A stretch of 64,000 bases of DNA. Origin: Neoroseomonas alkaliterrae. Its GTDB lineage: Bacteria; Pseudomonadota; Alphaproteobacteria; Acetobacterales; Acetobacteraceae. The stretch spans positions 124,001 to 188,000 of the forward strand of contig NZ_JACIJE010000009.1 in NCBI RefSeq assembly GCF_014199195.1, written 5' to 3'. A model generated the notes under the pieces. The model saw only the letters and a list, made by a program, of their open reading frames with translations, ran no database searches and was not told the DNA's origin. Each line of letters begins with the position of its first letter. The stretch's first letter is position 1. Position numbers and translations under genes: made by a program. Positions 24,576 through 32,824 of the stretch are shown here, one piece after another.

Positions 24576-25394
24576 ATGCTGCTCGCCATCGATGCCGGCA
24601 ACACGAATGTCGTCTTCGCCGTCCATGACGGGCGCGAATGGCGCGGGCGCTGGCGCATCGCGACGCGCGCGGACCGCACCTCGGACGAATACGCGGTCTG
24701 GCTGCTCGCGCTGTTCCAGCACGCGGGCGTGAACGCGAACGATGTCACGCGCTGCGTCATCGGCACCGTGGTGCCCGCCGCGCTCTACAATCTCCGCCGC
24801 CTCTGCCGCGACTGGTTCGACACCGAGCCGCTGATCGCCCGCGCGCCGCTCGACTGGGGCTTCGAGATCCGCGTGGACCAGCCGAACGAGGTCGGCGCCG
24901 ACCGCCTGCTCAACGCGCTGGCGAGCCACACGCATTACGGCGGCCCGCTGGTGGTGATCGACTTCGGCACCGCCACCACCTTCGACGTGGTGGACGGCGA
25001 CGGCGCCTATCTCGGCGGCGTCATCGCTCCCGGCATCAACCTCTCGATCGAGGCGCTCCACAAGGCCGCCGCGCGCCTGCCGCGCATCGGCATCGGCCGC
25101 CCGCAGGCGGTGATCGGCCGCGCGACCGTCCCCGCCATGCAGTCCGGCATCTACTGGGGCTATGTCGGCATGATCGAGGGCATCGTCGCGCGCATCAAGG
25201 CGGAGTTCGGCGCGCCGCTCAAGGTCATCGCCACCGGCGGCCTCGCGCCCCTCTTCGCCGAGGGCACCCTTGTCATCGAGAAGACCGACCCCGACATCAC
25301 GCTCGAGGGACTGCGCCTCCTCGCGGACCGCAACCCCGTTCCCGTCTTCCACCACTCAGCGCTGCGCGACCCTCTGCGCTCGGAGTCCGACTGA
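24576..25394 (+). CDS. coaX: Type III pantothenate kinase
   Basis: First step of coenzyme A synthesis: phosphorylation of pantothenate. It is 272 residues of the ASKHA fold. The phosphate loop DAGNTN is at residues 6-11, the second phosphate motif is DFGTATTFD, and the pantothenate-site signature [12 protein letters not shown] is intact, followed by GGVIAPGI and the adenosine motif ATGGLAPL. It is packed between birA and the RNase J gene, the usual alphaproteobacterial arrangement. Confidence 0.96.
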   Translation: MLLAIDAGNTNVVFAVHDGREWRGRWRIATRADRTSDEYAVWLLALFQHAGVNANDVTRCVIGTVVPAALYNLRRLCRDWFDTEPLIARAPLDWGFEIRVDQPNEVGADRLLNALASHTHYGGPLVVIDFGTATTFDVVDGDGAYLGGVIAPGINLSIEALHKAAARLPRIGIGRPQAVIGRATVPAMQSGIYWGYVGMIEGIVARIKAEFGAPLKVIATGGLAPLFAEGTLVIEKTDPDITLEGLRLLADRNPVPVFHHSALRDPLRSESD

Positions 25395-25399
25395 CCGAC

Positions 25400-27046
25400 A
25401 TGGATGCCGTCTCTGGCGACCTCGCCTTCCTCCCCCTCGGCGGGACGGGCGAGATCGGGATGAACCTCAACGTCTATCGCTGCGACGAGGCGCTGCTCGC
25501 AGTGGATTGCGGCATCGGCTTCGCGGGCGATGACGCCCCCGAGGTGGACATCATGGTGCCCGACCCGGCCTGGCTTGCGGAACGCCGCGACCGGCTGGTA
25601 GGCCTCGTGATCACCCATGCGCATGAGGACCATCTCGGCGCGGTCGCGCATCTGTGGCGGCAGTTCCGCTGCCCCGTCCACGCCACGCCCTTTGCCGCCG
25701 CCGTGCTGACGCGCAAGCTGACGGAAGCGGGCATGATCCACGAGGTGCCGCTCGTGGTGACGCAGCCCCGCGCGCGCTTCCGCCTCGGGCCCTTCGACCT
25801 CGAATACATCCCCGTCGCGCATTCCATCCCAGAGGCCCAGGCGCTCGCGATCCGCACGCGCCACGGCCTCGTGCTGCATACCGGCGACTGGAAGCTCGAC
25901 CCCGATCCGCTGATCGGCCCCCGCACGGACGAGGCCGCCTTCGCGGCCCTCGGCGAGGAAGGCGTGCTCGCCATGATCTGCGATTCGACCAACGCCATGG
26001 TCGAGGGGCATTCGGGCAGCGAGGCGGAGGTGCGGCGCAATCTCGCCGCGCTGATCCGTGGCCTCAAGGGCCGCGTCGCCGTCACCGGCTTCGCCTCCAA
26101 TGTCGCGCGCCTCGAATCCATCGCGCTCGCCGCGCGCGCGGCGGGGCGTCAGGTTTCGCTGTTCGGACGCTCGCTGCGCAACATCGAGCAGGCGGCGCGC
26201 GACTGCGGCTACCTGAAATCCATTCCCCCCTTCGTGCCGGAGGAGGAGGCGGGCTTCCTGCCCGATGACGAGATCCTCCTCGTCTGCACCGGCAGCCAGG
26301 GCGAGCCGCGCTCGGCCATGGCCAAGATCGCCGAGGACACCCACCCCCACATCGCGCTGGGGGAGGGGGATACGGTCATCTTCTCCTCCCGCCGCATCCC
26401 GGGGAACGAACGCGCCATCCAGCGCGTGCAGGACGGGCTCGCGCGGCGCGGCTGCCGCGTGATGACGGACGAGGACCACATGGTCCATGTCTCCGGCCAC
26501 CCAGCGCGGGACGAGTTGCGCCGCCTCTACGCCCTGGTCAGGCCGCGCTTCGCGGTGCCCGTGCATGGCGAATGGCGGCACATGCAGGAACACGCCGCCC
26601 TCGCGACCGAATGCGGCGCCGTGCCCTTCCTGATCGAGGACGGCGACGCGCTGCGCCTCTCGGGCAACCGCCCCGAGGTGTGCGAGAGCGTGCCCGCTGG
26701 CCGCCTTGCGGTGGACGGGGACCGGCTGGTGCCGATGGATGGCAGCCTGCTCGCGCAGCGGCGACGGATGATGTTCAACGGCGTGGTGGTCGCCTCGCTC
26801 GCGGTGGACGGGCAGGGCCGCCTGCTCGGCGAGCCGCAGATCTCCGCCCCGGGCCTGTTCGAGATGGGCGACCCCGAACCGGGCCTGATCGCCGCCGAGC
26901 TGCGCCGCGGCCTCGCCGAGATGCCGGCCGCGCTGCGCCGCGGCGACGACGAGTTGCGCGAGGCCGTGCGCGCCACGCTGCGCAAGCAGGTCGGACGGCG
27001 GCTGCGCAAGCGCCCGACGGTCGAGGTCCACGTCATCCGCGTCTGA
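25400..27046 (+). CDS. rnj: Ribonuclease J
   Basis: Metallo-beta-lactamase/beta-CASP ribonuclease with endonuclease and 5'-3' exonuclease roles in RNA processing and decay. It is 548 residues. The zinc motif HxHxDH is at 73-78 (THAHEDHLG), after LGGTGEIGMN. The beta-CASP part has CTGSQGE, and HVSGHPARDELRRLY and PVHGEWRHMQEH carry later metal ligands. The start is ATG at 25400, six bases after the coaX stop. The C-terminal domain is present, so the protein is complete. Confidence 0.93.
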   Translation: MDAVSGDLAFLPLGGTGEIGMNLNVYRCDEALLAVDCGIGFAGDDAPEVDIMVPDPAWLAERRDRLVGLVITHAHEDHLGAVAHLWRQFRCPVHATPFAAAVLTRKLTEAGMIHEVPLVVTQPRARFRLGPFDLEYIPVAHSIPEAQALAIRTRHGLVLHTGDWKLDPDPLIGPRTDEAAFAALGEEGVLAMICDSTNAMVEGHSGSEAEVRRNLAALIRGLKGRVAVTGFASNVARLESIALAARAAGRQVSLFGRSLRNIEQAARDCGYLKSIPPFVPEEEAGFLPDDEILLVCTGSQGEPRSAMAKIAEDTHPHIALGEGDTVIFSSRRIPGNERAIQRVQDGLARRGCRVMTDEDHMVHVSGHPARDELRRLYALVRPRFAVPVHGEWRHMQEHAALATECGAVPFLIEDGDALRLSGNRPEVCESVPAGRLAVDGDRLVPMDGSLLAQRRRMMFNGVVVASLAVDGQGRLLGEPQISAPGLFEMGDPEPGLIAAELRRGLAEMPAALRRGDDELREAVRATLRKQVGRRLRKRPTVEVHVIRV

Positions 27047-27123
27047 CCCGCGCCGGGCAAGGGATCGGTCGTTCCCCGGGAGGCGGCCCCGGCAGCCCGG
27101 CGGCGATGGGCACGCCCGGCCGG

Positions 27124-27492
27124 TCAGCGCCGGCCGATCCCGAGCGTCGGGTCGGCGGGGGGCAGGCCCAGCGACTGGTCCACCCGGTCCACCACGCCGC
27201 CGCCCTGGGGGCGGTTCGGTGCCTCGGCCAGCTCCTGCGCCCGCGCCGCGGCGATCGCGGCCTCGCGCGCCGCGATCTCTGCTGGCGTGCGGGCCGGCAT
27301 GGCGAGCGCCTCCATCATGGCCCGTTCATGCTCGGCAATGCGGCCCTCCCGCGGCGTTTCGTGCCCGGCCGAGGCCCCGCCGCCGGATTCGCCCGCGGCC
27401 AGGGCAGCGGGCGGCAGGACCAGCGCAGCGGCCGGCATGGCGAGCAGGACGAGCAGCATCGCACTCGGAACGGCCTTCCGCCTGCCAGTCAT
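27124..27492 (-). CDS. Small predicted secreted protein of unknown function
   Basis: A 122-residue protein with a clear Sec signal peptide: basic MTGRRK, a hydrophobic core of about 25 residues and a likely cleavage after ALAA near residue 33. The mature part is Ala/Glu-rich, probably helical (AEIAAREAAIAAARAQELAE), and ends in a Pro/Gly-rich tail. I do not recognise a family. It stands alone on the minus strand within a plus-strand cluster, with an AGGGA Shine-Dalgarno upstream of the ATG. The signal peptide makes a real gene likely despite the short length. Confidence 0.6.
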   Translation of the reverse strand: MTGRRKAVPSAMLLVLLAMPAAALVLPPAALAAGESGGGASAGHETPREGRIAEHERAMMEALAMPARTPAEIAAREAAIAAARAQELAEAPNRPQGGGVVDRVDQSLGLPPADPTLGIGRR

Positions 27493-27558
27493 AACACGGT
27501 CCCTGGATCAGTCGTCATGGCGGGCATCGCGCCTCACCCCCTGGCGAAGGGGCGGGGA

Positions 27559-27840
27559 ATGCGCCACCTAGCGATCATGACATGGTTCACCGGCATCGTC
27601 GTCTATCTGCTCGTGTGGTGGACGGCCCTGTTCTGCGTCCTGCCGATCGGCACACGCCCCGATCCGGCGGGCGACCCCGCCGCCGGCGGCTGGCGCGGCA
27701 CGCCGGTCGCGGCCCGGCTCGGGGCCAAGCTGATCGGGACCACCGTCCTCGCCAGCCTGATCTGGCTCGGCATCTGGGCGCTGGTGGAGAGCGAATGGCT
27801 CTCCTTCCGCAGCGGCATCCTGGCCATGCCGGGTTCCTGA
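27559..27840 (+). CDS. DUF1467-family small membrane protein
   Basis: A 93-residue protein with two transmembrane segments (about residues 8-28 and 62-82) and the family signature TGIVVYLLVWWTALFCVLPIG followed by a proline/glycine loop. Function is unknown; the family is almost confined to alphaproteobacteria and typically lies near proS. The start may be 27559 (preceded by GGGGCGGGGA, chosen) or 27577 (MTWFTG, no Shine-Dalgarno). A much longer in-frame reading from 26572 crosses the RNase J gene in another frame and is artefactual. Confidence 0.78.
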   Translation: MRHLAIMTWFTGIVVYLLVWWTALFCVLPIGTRPDPAGDPAAGGWRGTPVAARLGAKLIGTTVLASLIWLGIWALVESEWLSFRSGILAMPGS

Positions 27841-27950
27841 CCGTTTTCGGGGCAGGCTGGGCAGCCCATGGTCACGGCATGTGCAGAATCGGGCCGGGCG
27901 CCGCATTTTTCGGCTTTTCGCCTTGGGTTTCCCGTTGTCCGGCAGCCGCC

Positions 27951-28060
27951 CAGCCGTCACTCTGATGCACAGGAAGAGTTGGTGCTCTTCCTGCCGTGTG
28001 ACTGGCGTTTCCTCCCTAAACTTGGGCCGCGACCCTTGGGGCGCGGCCCTTTCTTTTCCT
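27951..28060 (+). ncRNA. Candidate small RNA (hairpin, anti-SD-like stretch, intrinsic terminator)
   Basis: The gap between the DUF1467 gene and proS (27841-28255) holds a compact structured element. Its first hairpin has a perfect upper stem, CAGGAAGAG (27970-27978) with CTCTTCCTG (27985-27993), and a lower stem, GTCAC (27956-27960) with GTGAC (27998-28002), extended by GCC/GGC. An open stretch follows with CCTCCC at 28011-28016, complementary to Shine-Dalgarno sequences. Then comes a textbook terminator with a U-rich tail. This is the layout of an Hfq-dependent trans-acting sRNA. I see no convincing promoter and recognise no known RNA family; it could instead be the 3' UTR of the DUF1467 mRNA. 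Confidence 0.45.
28024..28059 (+). terminator. Intrinsic terminator of the candidate sRNA
   Basis: GGGCCGCG (28024-28031) pairs perfectly with CGCGGCCC (28042-28049) over a ten-base loop, followed by TTTCTTTTCC. It is one of the two best Rho-independent terminators in the window. It lies about 200 bp before the proS start, so proS must have its own promoter or be reached by read-through. Confidence 0.88.
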
Positions 28061-28255
28061 AAGCAATCCTCACGGCCGCGTGCAAGTGGAAAACTGCCAC
28101 AGGCGGCCTTTCGCCGATATTTCCTGTCGCCGGGCCTCACGCCGCCGCACGCTTCTTTCGCGCCGCGCCGGCGCCGCTGGCCCCTTCCGGCAATGCCCGG
28201 CCGCCGTTAGGGTCCGCCGCGAATCCCCGCCCGCATCGCAGCAAAGGATCGCAAC

Positions 28256-29572
28256 TTGCGCCTCTCCCGCGCCTTCCTGCCGACGCTCAAGGAAACCCCC
28301 GCCGAGGCGCAGATCGCCTCCCACCGCCTGATGCTGCGCGCCGGGCTGGTCCGGCAGACCTCGGCCGGCATCTATGCCTGGCTGCCGGCCGGGCTGCGCG
28401 TGCTGCGCAAGGTCGAGCAGATCGTGCGCGAGGAACAGGACCGCGCCGGCGCGCAGGAGATCCTGATGCCGACGATCCAGCCGGCCGAGCTCTGGCGCGA
28501 GTCCGGTCGCTACGACGACTACGGCAAGGAGATGCTGCGCATCCGCGACCGGCACGAGCGCGAGATGCTGTTCGGCCCGACCAACGAGGAGATGGTGACC
28601 GACATCTTCAAGCAGTTCGCGAAATCCTACCGCGACCTGCCGCGCAACCTCTACCACATCCAGTGGAAGTTCCGCGACGAGGTGCGCCCGCGCTTCGGCG
28701 TGATGCGCGGCCGCGAATTCCTGATGAAGGACGCCTATTCCTTCGACCTCGACCAGGCGGGCGCGCAGCATTCCTACCGCCAGATGTTCCTCGCCTACCT
28801 CCGCACCTTCCAGCGCATGGGGCTGACCGCCGTGCCGATGCGCGCGGACACCGGGCCGATCGGCGGCAATCTCAGCCACGAGTTCATCATCCTGGCCGAG
28901 ACGGGCGAGAGCGCCGTCTTCTACGACGCCGCCTACGAGGAGACGGACTGGGCCGGCAGCACCGTCGCCTATGACGACGTGGCGGGGCTCAAGTCCTTCT
29001 TCGAGCGCGTCACCGCGACCTACGCCGCGACCGACGAGATGCACGACCCCGCGGCATGGGCCGCCGTGCCCGAGGCCCGGCGCCGCGAGGGGCGGGGCAT
29101 CGAGGTCGGCCACGTCTTCTATTTCGGCACCAAGTATTCCGCCGCCATGGGCCTCGCCGTGGCCGGCCCGGATGGCGCGCTGGTCACGCCGGAGATGGGC
29201 TCCTACGGCATCGGCGTCTCGCGCCTCGTCGGCGCGCTGATCGAGGCCAACCACGACGAGGCCGGGATCAAGTGGCCCGATGCGGTCGCCCCCTGGTCCG
29301 CCGCCATCCTGAACCTGCGCCCCGGCGATGCCGCGACGGATGCGCTGAGCGAGGCGCTCTACGCCCGCCTCGGCGAGGACGCGGTCTATGACGACCGTCC
29401 CGCCCGCGCGGGCGAGAAATTCGCCGATGCCGACCTGATGGGCTTCCCCTGGCAGGCCATCATCGGCCCGCGCGGCGCGGCGGCCGGCCGTATCGAACTC
29501 AAGCGCCGCGCGAGCGGCGAACGCGCCGAGGTCTCGCTCGAGGACGCGGTGGCACGCATCCGCGGTTCCTGA
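28256..29572 (+). CDS. proS: Prolyl-tRNA synthetase (short alphaproteobacterial type)
   Basis: Class II synthetase that charges tRNA-Pro. It is 438 residues, matching the alphaproteobacterial form that lacks the inserted editing domain of the E. coli enzyme. Motif 2 is seen around [21 protein letters not shown]-like sequence (residues 140-160), the proline site around GPTNEEM, motif 3 as [14 protein letters not shown], and an anticodon-binding C-terminal domain follows. The start is TTG at 28256 with AAAGGA 8-13 bases upstream, giving the usual [13 protein letters not shown] opening. It is followed after 6 bp by the LolC/E genes. Confidence 0.95.
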   Translation: MRLSRAFLPTLKETPAEAQIASHRLMLRAGLVRQTSAGIYAWLPAGLRVLRKVEQIVREEQDRAGAQEILMPTIQPAELWRESGRYDDYGKEMLRIRDRHEREMLFGPTNEEMVTDIFKQFAKSYRDLPRNLYHIQWKFRDEVRPRFGVMRGREFLMKDAYSFDLDQAGAQHSYRQMFLAYLRTFQRMGLTAVPMRADTGPIGGNLSHEFIILAETGESAVFYDAAYEETDWAGSTVAYDDVAGLKSFFERVTATYAATDEMHDPAAWAAVPEARRREGRGIEVGHVFYFGTKYSAAMGLAVAGPDGALVTPEMGSYGIGVSRLVGALIEANHDEAGIKWPDAVAPWSAAILNLRPGDAATDALSEALYARLGEDAVYDDRPARAGEKFADADLMGFPWQAIIGPRGAAAGRIELKRRASGERAEVSLEDAVARIRGS

Positions 29573-29578
29573 CGCCGC

Positions 29579-30832
29579 ATGTTCGACGCCTTCGAGCGCG
29601 CCATCGCCTTCCGCTACCTGCGCGCGCGCAAGGGCGAACGCTTCGTCTCGATCACCGCGGCCTTCTCGCTGCTCGGCATCACCCTCGGCGTGGCCGCGCT
29701 CATCATCGTCACCAGCGTGATGAACGGCTTCCGCGCCGACCTGATGAACCGGATCATCGGGCTGAACGGCCACCTCACCGTGCAGCCCGAGCGGGGCCGC
29801 GTGCTGGCCGATCACGAGGCCCTCGTCGCGCGCCTCGCCACCTTTCCGGGCGTCGCGCAGGCCGCACCGGTGGTGGACGGCCAGGTGCTGCTCTCCGCGC
29901 CGGGCGGCGGGGCAGGGGCTGCGATGCTGCGCGGCCTGCCGCCCGAGGCGCTCGCCGCGCGGCCGGTCATCCGCCGCGGCATCCGCCTCGGCAGCCTCGA
30001 GGCCTTCGGCGAACCGGACAGCGTCATCGTCGGCGCGCGCCTCGCCGCGCGGCTGCGCCTGCAGCCGGGGGACACGCTCACGCTCCTGCTGCCCCAGGCC
30101 CGCGGCGGGGATTTCACCGCCGCGCCGCGCCAGCGCGCGCTCCGCGTCGCCGCCACCTTCGACGTCGGCATGCCGGAATACGACGGCCGCTTCCTCTTCG
30201 TCCCGCTCGCCACCGCCCAGGCGCTGTTCGGCCTCGGCGAGGCGGTGAACCAGGTCGAGCTGCTGGTGGACGACCCCGCCCGCGTCGCGCAGGTCACCGC
30301 GGCGGTGCGCGCCGCGGTGGCGGGCAGTCCGCTGCGCGTGGTGGACTGGCAGGGGGCGAACAGCAGCATCTACGCCGCGGTGGTGATCGAGCGGAACGTG
30401 ATGTTCCTCATCCTCACCCTCATCGTGATCGTCGCGGCCTTCAACATCGTCTCCTCGCTGACCATGCTGGTGAAGGACAAGGCGCGCGACATCGCCATCC
30501 TGCGCACCATGGGCGCGCCACGCGGGGCGATCCTGCGCATCTTCCTGCTCTGCGGCGCGAGCATCGGCTGCGGCGGCACGCTGGTCGGCTTCGCCCTCGG
30601 TCTCGGCGTCGCGACGAACTTCCCGGCCTTGCGCGGCTGGCTCGCGCGCCTCGACGCCGTGATGCCGCTCGGGCCCGAGCTCCGCTTCCTGATGCAACTG
30701 CCCTCGGTGGTGGAGCCGCGCGAGGTGGTGGCGATCCTCGCCATGGGCCTCGGCCTGTCGCTGCTGGCGACACTCTATCCCTCCTGGCGGGCCGCGCGGG
30801 TGGACCCGGTCGAGGGGCTGCGCCATGGCTGA
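29579..30832 (+). CDS. lolC: Lipoprotein-releasing ABC transporter permease (LolC/E family), copy 1
   Basis: Inner-membrane permease that, with LolD, extracts mature lipoproteins and hands them to LolA. It is 417 residues with one N-terminal transmembrane helix (about 25-48), a large periplasmic domain (about 50-270) and three C-terminal helices. The FNIVSSLTMLVKDKARDIAI coupling segment at about 284-303 is diagnostic. It overlaps the next, similar permease by 8 bp. Whether it is functionally LolC or LolE cannot be decided, so the symbol is provisional. Confidence 0.87.
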   Translation: MFDAFERAIAFRYLRARKGERFVSITAAFSLLGITLGVAALIIVTSVMNGFRADLMNRIIGLNGHLTVQPERGRVLADHEALVARLATFPGVAQAAPVVDGQVLLSAPGGGAGAAMLRGLPPEALAARPVIRRGIRLGSLEAFGEPDSVIVGARLAARLRLQPGDTLTLLLPQARGGDFTAAPRQRALRVAATFDVGMPEYDGRFLFVPLATAQALFGLGEAVNQVELLVDDPARVAQVTAAVRAAVAGSPLRVVDWQGANSSIYAAVVIERNVMFLILTLIVIVAAFNIVSSLTMLVKDKARDIAILRTMGAPRGAILRIFLLCGASIGCGGTLVGFALGLGVATNFPALRGWLARLDAVMPLGPELRFLMQLPSVVEPREVVAILAMGLGLSLLATLYPSWRAARVDPVEGLRHG

Positions 30833-32090
30833 GGCCGGCGTGTTCAGCGCCTTCGAGCGCAGCATCGCCGCGCGCTACCTGCGCGCGGGGCGGGGCGAGC
30901 GCGCCGTCTCCCTCATCGCCGCCTTCTCGCTCGCGGGCATCGCGCTCGGTGTCGGCACGCTCATCGTCGTGCTCGCGGTGATGGGCGGCTTCAGACAGGA
31001 GATGCAGGCGCGCATCCTCGGCCTGAACGGCCATCTCGGCATCGTGTCGGGCGAGGGGCCGATGCGCGGCTATGCCGAGGCCGCCGCGCGCATCCGCGCC
31101 CTGCCCATGGTCGCGCAGGCGGTGCCGGTGCTGGAAGGCCAGGTGCTGCTCACCACCGATGCCGGCGCCTCGGCCGGCGGCCTCGTGCGCGGGATCGCGC
31201 CCGCGGATCTGCGCGCCCGGCCCATGGTCGCGGGCAACATCCGCGCCGGCAGCCTCGCGGATTTCGAGGGCGAGGACGCCATCGCCATCGGCACGGTGCT
31301 GGCCCGCCGCCTCGATGTCGGCGTCGGGGACCGTGTGACCGTGGTCTCGCCCGAGGGCCGGGTCACGGTCTTCGGCACCGTGCCGCGCCTGCGCGCCTAT
31401 CGCGTGGTGGCCGTCTTCGAGGTGGGCATGCAGGACTATGACGGCGGCTTCGTCTTCATGCCGCTGCCCGCCGCGCAGCTGTTCTTCCGCCAGCCCGGCG
31501 CGGTCAGCCAGATCGAGGTCCATCTGCGCGACCCCGATGCCTCCTTCGCCGCGGCGGAGGCCATCCGCTCGGCGCTTTCGGACCGCCGCATCGCGCTGCT
31601 CGACTGGCAGGATGCCAACAGCGGCTTCTTCCAGATCGTGCAGGTGCAGCGGAACGTGATGTTCCTGATCCTGACGCTGATCATCCTCGTCGCCGCCTTC
31701 AACATCATCTCCTCCCTCATCATGCTGGTGAAGGACAAGGGGCGGGACATCGCCATCCTGCGCACCATGGGGGCGGGCAGGGGGGCGGTGATGCGGATCT
31801 TCCTGCTCTGCGGTGCTGCGATCGGCGGGCTCGGCACGGCGGCCGGGCTCGTGCTCGGCCTGCTCTTCTGCGCGAATATCGAGGCGATCCGCCAGGCGCT
31901 GATGCGCGCCACCGGCACCGCCGTCTTCGATCCCGAGATCTACTTCCTCACCCGCATCCCCGCGGTGGTGGACCCGTGGGAGGTCGCGCAGGTGGCCGCG
32001 CTCTCCCTCGGCCTGTCGCTGCTCGCCACGCTCTATCCCTCCTGGCGCGCCGCGCGCCTCGACCCCGTGGAGGCCCTGCGCGATGAGTGA
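30825..32090 (+). CDS. lolE: Lipoprotein-releasing ABC transporter permease (LolC/E family), copy 2
   Basis: A second 421-residue permease with the same architecture and an almost identical coupling region ([20 protein letters not shown]) and N-terminus ([20 protein letters not shown]) to the gene before it. A tandem pair plus lolD suggests a LolCDE complex with two different permeases, rather than the single hybrid permease known in many bacteria. It overlaps its neighbours by 8 bp on both sides. The lolE symbol is by position only. Confidence 0.87.
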   Translation: MAEAGVFSAFERSIAARYLRAGRGERAVSLIAAFSLAGIALGVGTLIVVLAVMGGFRQEMQARILGLNGHLGIVSGEGPMRGYAEAAARIRALPMVAQAVPVLEGQVLLTTDAGASAGGLVRGIAPADLRARPMVAGNIRAGSLADFEGEDAIAIGTVLARRLDVGVGDRVTVVSPEGRVTVFGTVPRLRAYRVVAVFEVGMQDYDGGFVFMPLPAAQLFFRQPGAVSQIEVHLRDPDASFAAAEAIRSALSDRRIALLDWQDANSGFFQIVQVQRNVMFLILTLIILVAAFNIISSLIMLVKDKGRDIAILRTMGAGRGAVMRIFLLCGAAIGGLGTAAGLVLGLLFCANIEAIRQALMRATGTAVFDPEIYFLTRIPAVVDPWEVAQVAALSLGLSLLATLYPSWRAARLDPVEALRDE

Positions 32091-32763
32091 ACCGCCGCTC
32101 CGCCTCGCCGGCGTGGAGCGCCGCTACCGCAGCGGCGCGGGCGAGTTGCCCGTGCTGCGCGGCGCCGACCTGACGCTCTCCGCCGGGGAGATCGTCGCGC
32201 TCGTCGCCCCTTCCGGCACCGGCAAGTCCACGCTGCTGCACCTCGCCGGGCTGCTCGAACGCCCCGATGGCGGGGAGGTGTTCGTGGAAGGCCGCGCCGC
32301 GGGCACCCTGGCCGATGACGCGCGCACGGCGATCCGCCGCGCGACCATCGGCTTCGTCTACCAGTTCCACCATCTGCTGCCCGAGTTCACCGCCGAGGAG
32401 AACATCGCCCTGCCGCAGATGGCCGCAGGCGTTGCGCGCGGCGCGGCCAGGGCGCGCGCGCGCGATCTGCTGGCCGCCTTCGGCCTCTCGGGCCGGGAGG
32501 GGCACCGGCCCGGCAAGCTCTCGGGCGGGGAGCAGCAGCGCGTCGCGATCGCCCGCGCGCTGGCCAACCGCCCGCGCATCCTGCTTGCGGACGAGCCGAC
32601 GGGGAACCTCGATGTCGGCACCTCGGAGCGCGTCTTCGCCGAACTGCTCGACGAGGTGCGCGGGCACGGTGTCGCCGCGCTGGTGGCGACCCACAACCCC
32701 GATCTGGCGCGGCGGATGGACCGCATCGTGACGCTGCGCGAGGGCAGGGTGGTCCCGGCCTGA
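32083..32763 (+). CDS. lolD: Lipoprotein-releasing ABC transporter ATP-binding protein
   Basis: Cytoplasmic ATPase of the Lol system. It is 226 residues: Walker [10 protein letters not shown] near residues 43-51, Q-loop [10 protein letters not shown], signature LSGGEQQR, Walker [10 protein letters not shown] and the switch histidine in ATHNPD. The sequence is of the LolD/MacB class of ATPases that serve FtsX-like permeases, and its position directly after two LolC/E genes (8-bp overlap) settles the role. Confidence 0.94.
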   Translation: MSEPPLRLAGVERRYRSGAGELPVLRGADLTLSAGEIVALVAPSGTGKSTLLHLAGLLERPDGGEVFVEGRAAGTLADDARTAIRRATIGFVYQFHHLLPEFTAEENIALPQMAAGVARGAARARARDLLAAFGLSGREGHRPGKLSGGEQQRVAIARALANRPRILLADEPTGNLDVGTSERVFAELLDEVRGHGVAALVATHNPDLARRMDRIVTLREGRVVPA

Positions 32764-32824
32764 GCCGCGCGTTCCGCCCCGCGCCCCGCTCCGCTAGCCT
32801 GGAATACTGCCGCGCGAGTCGCCC

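Noticed and set aside
26572-27840. Plus-strand open frame running through the end of RNase J into the DUF1467 gene
   Set aside because: Only the last 90 or so codons look like a protein (DUF1467); the rest is an out-of-frame reading of rnj and of the opposite-strand secreted gene.
28024-28059. Transcription attenuator controlling proS
   Set aside because: The terminator is about 200 bp before the start, and I found no leader peptide with proline codons, no T-box and no alternative antiterminator pairing.
27951-28060. 6S RNA, SRP RNA or a known riboswitch
   Set aside because: No pairing of 5' and 3' ends around a central bubble as in 6S, no SRP GGAAGGAAGC core, and none of the riboswitch core sequences I know.
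28070-30865. Minus-strand open frame of about 930 codons opposite proS and lolC
   Set aside because: Crosses two clear plus-strand genes and contains only Arg/His/Glu-rich low-complexity sequence.
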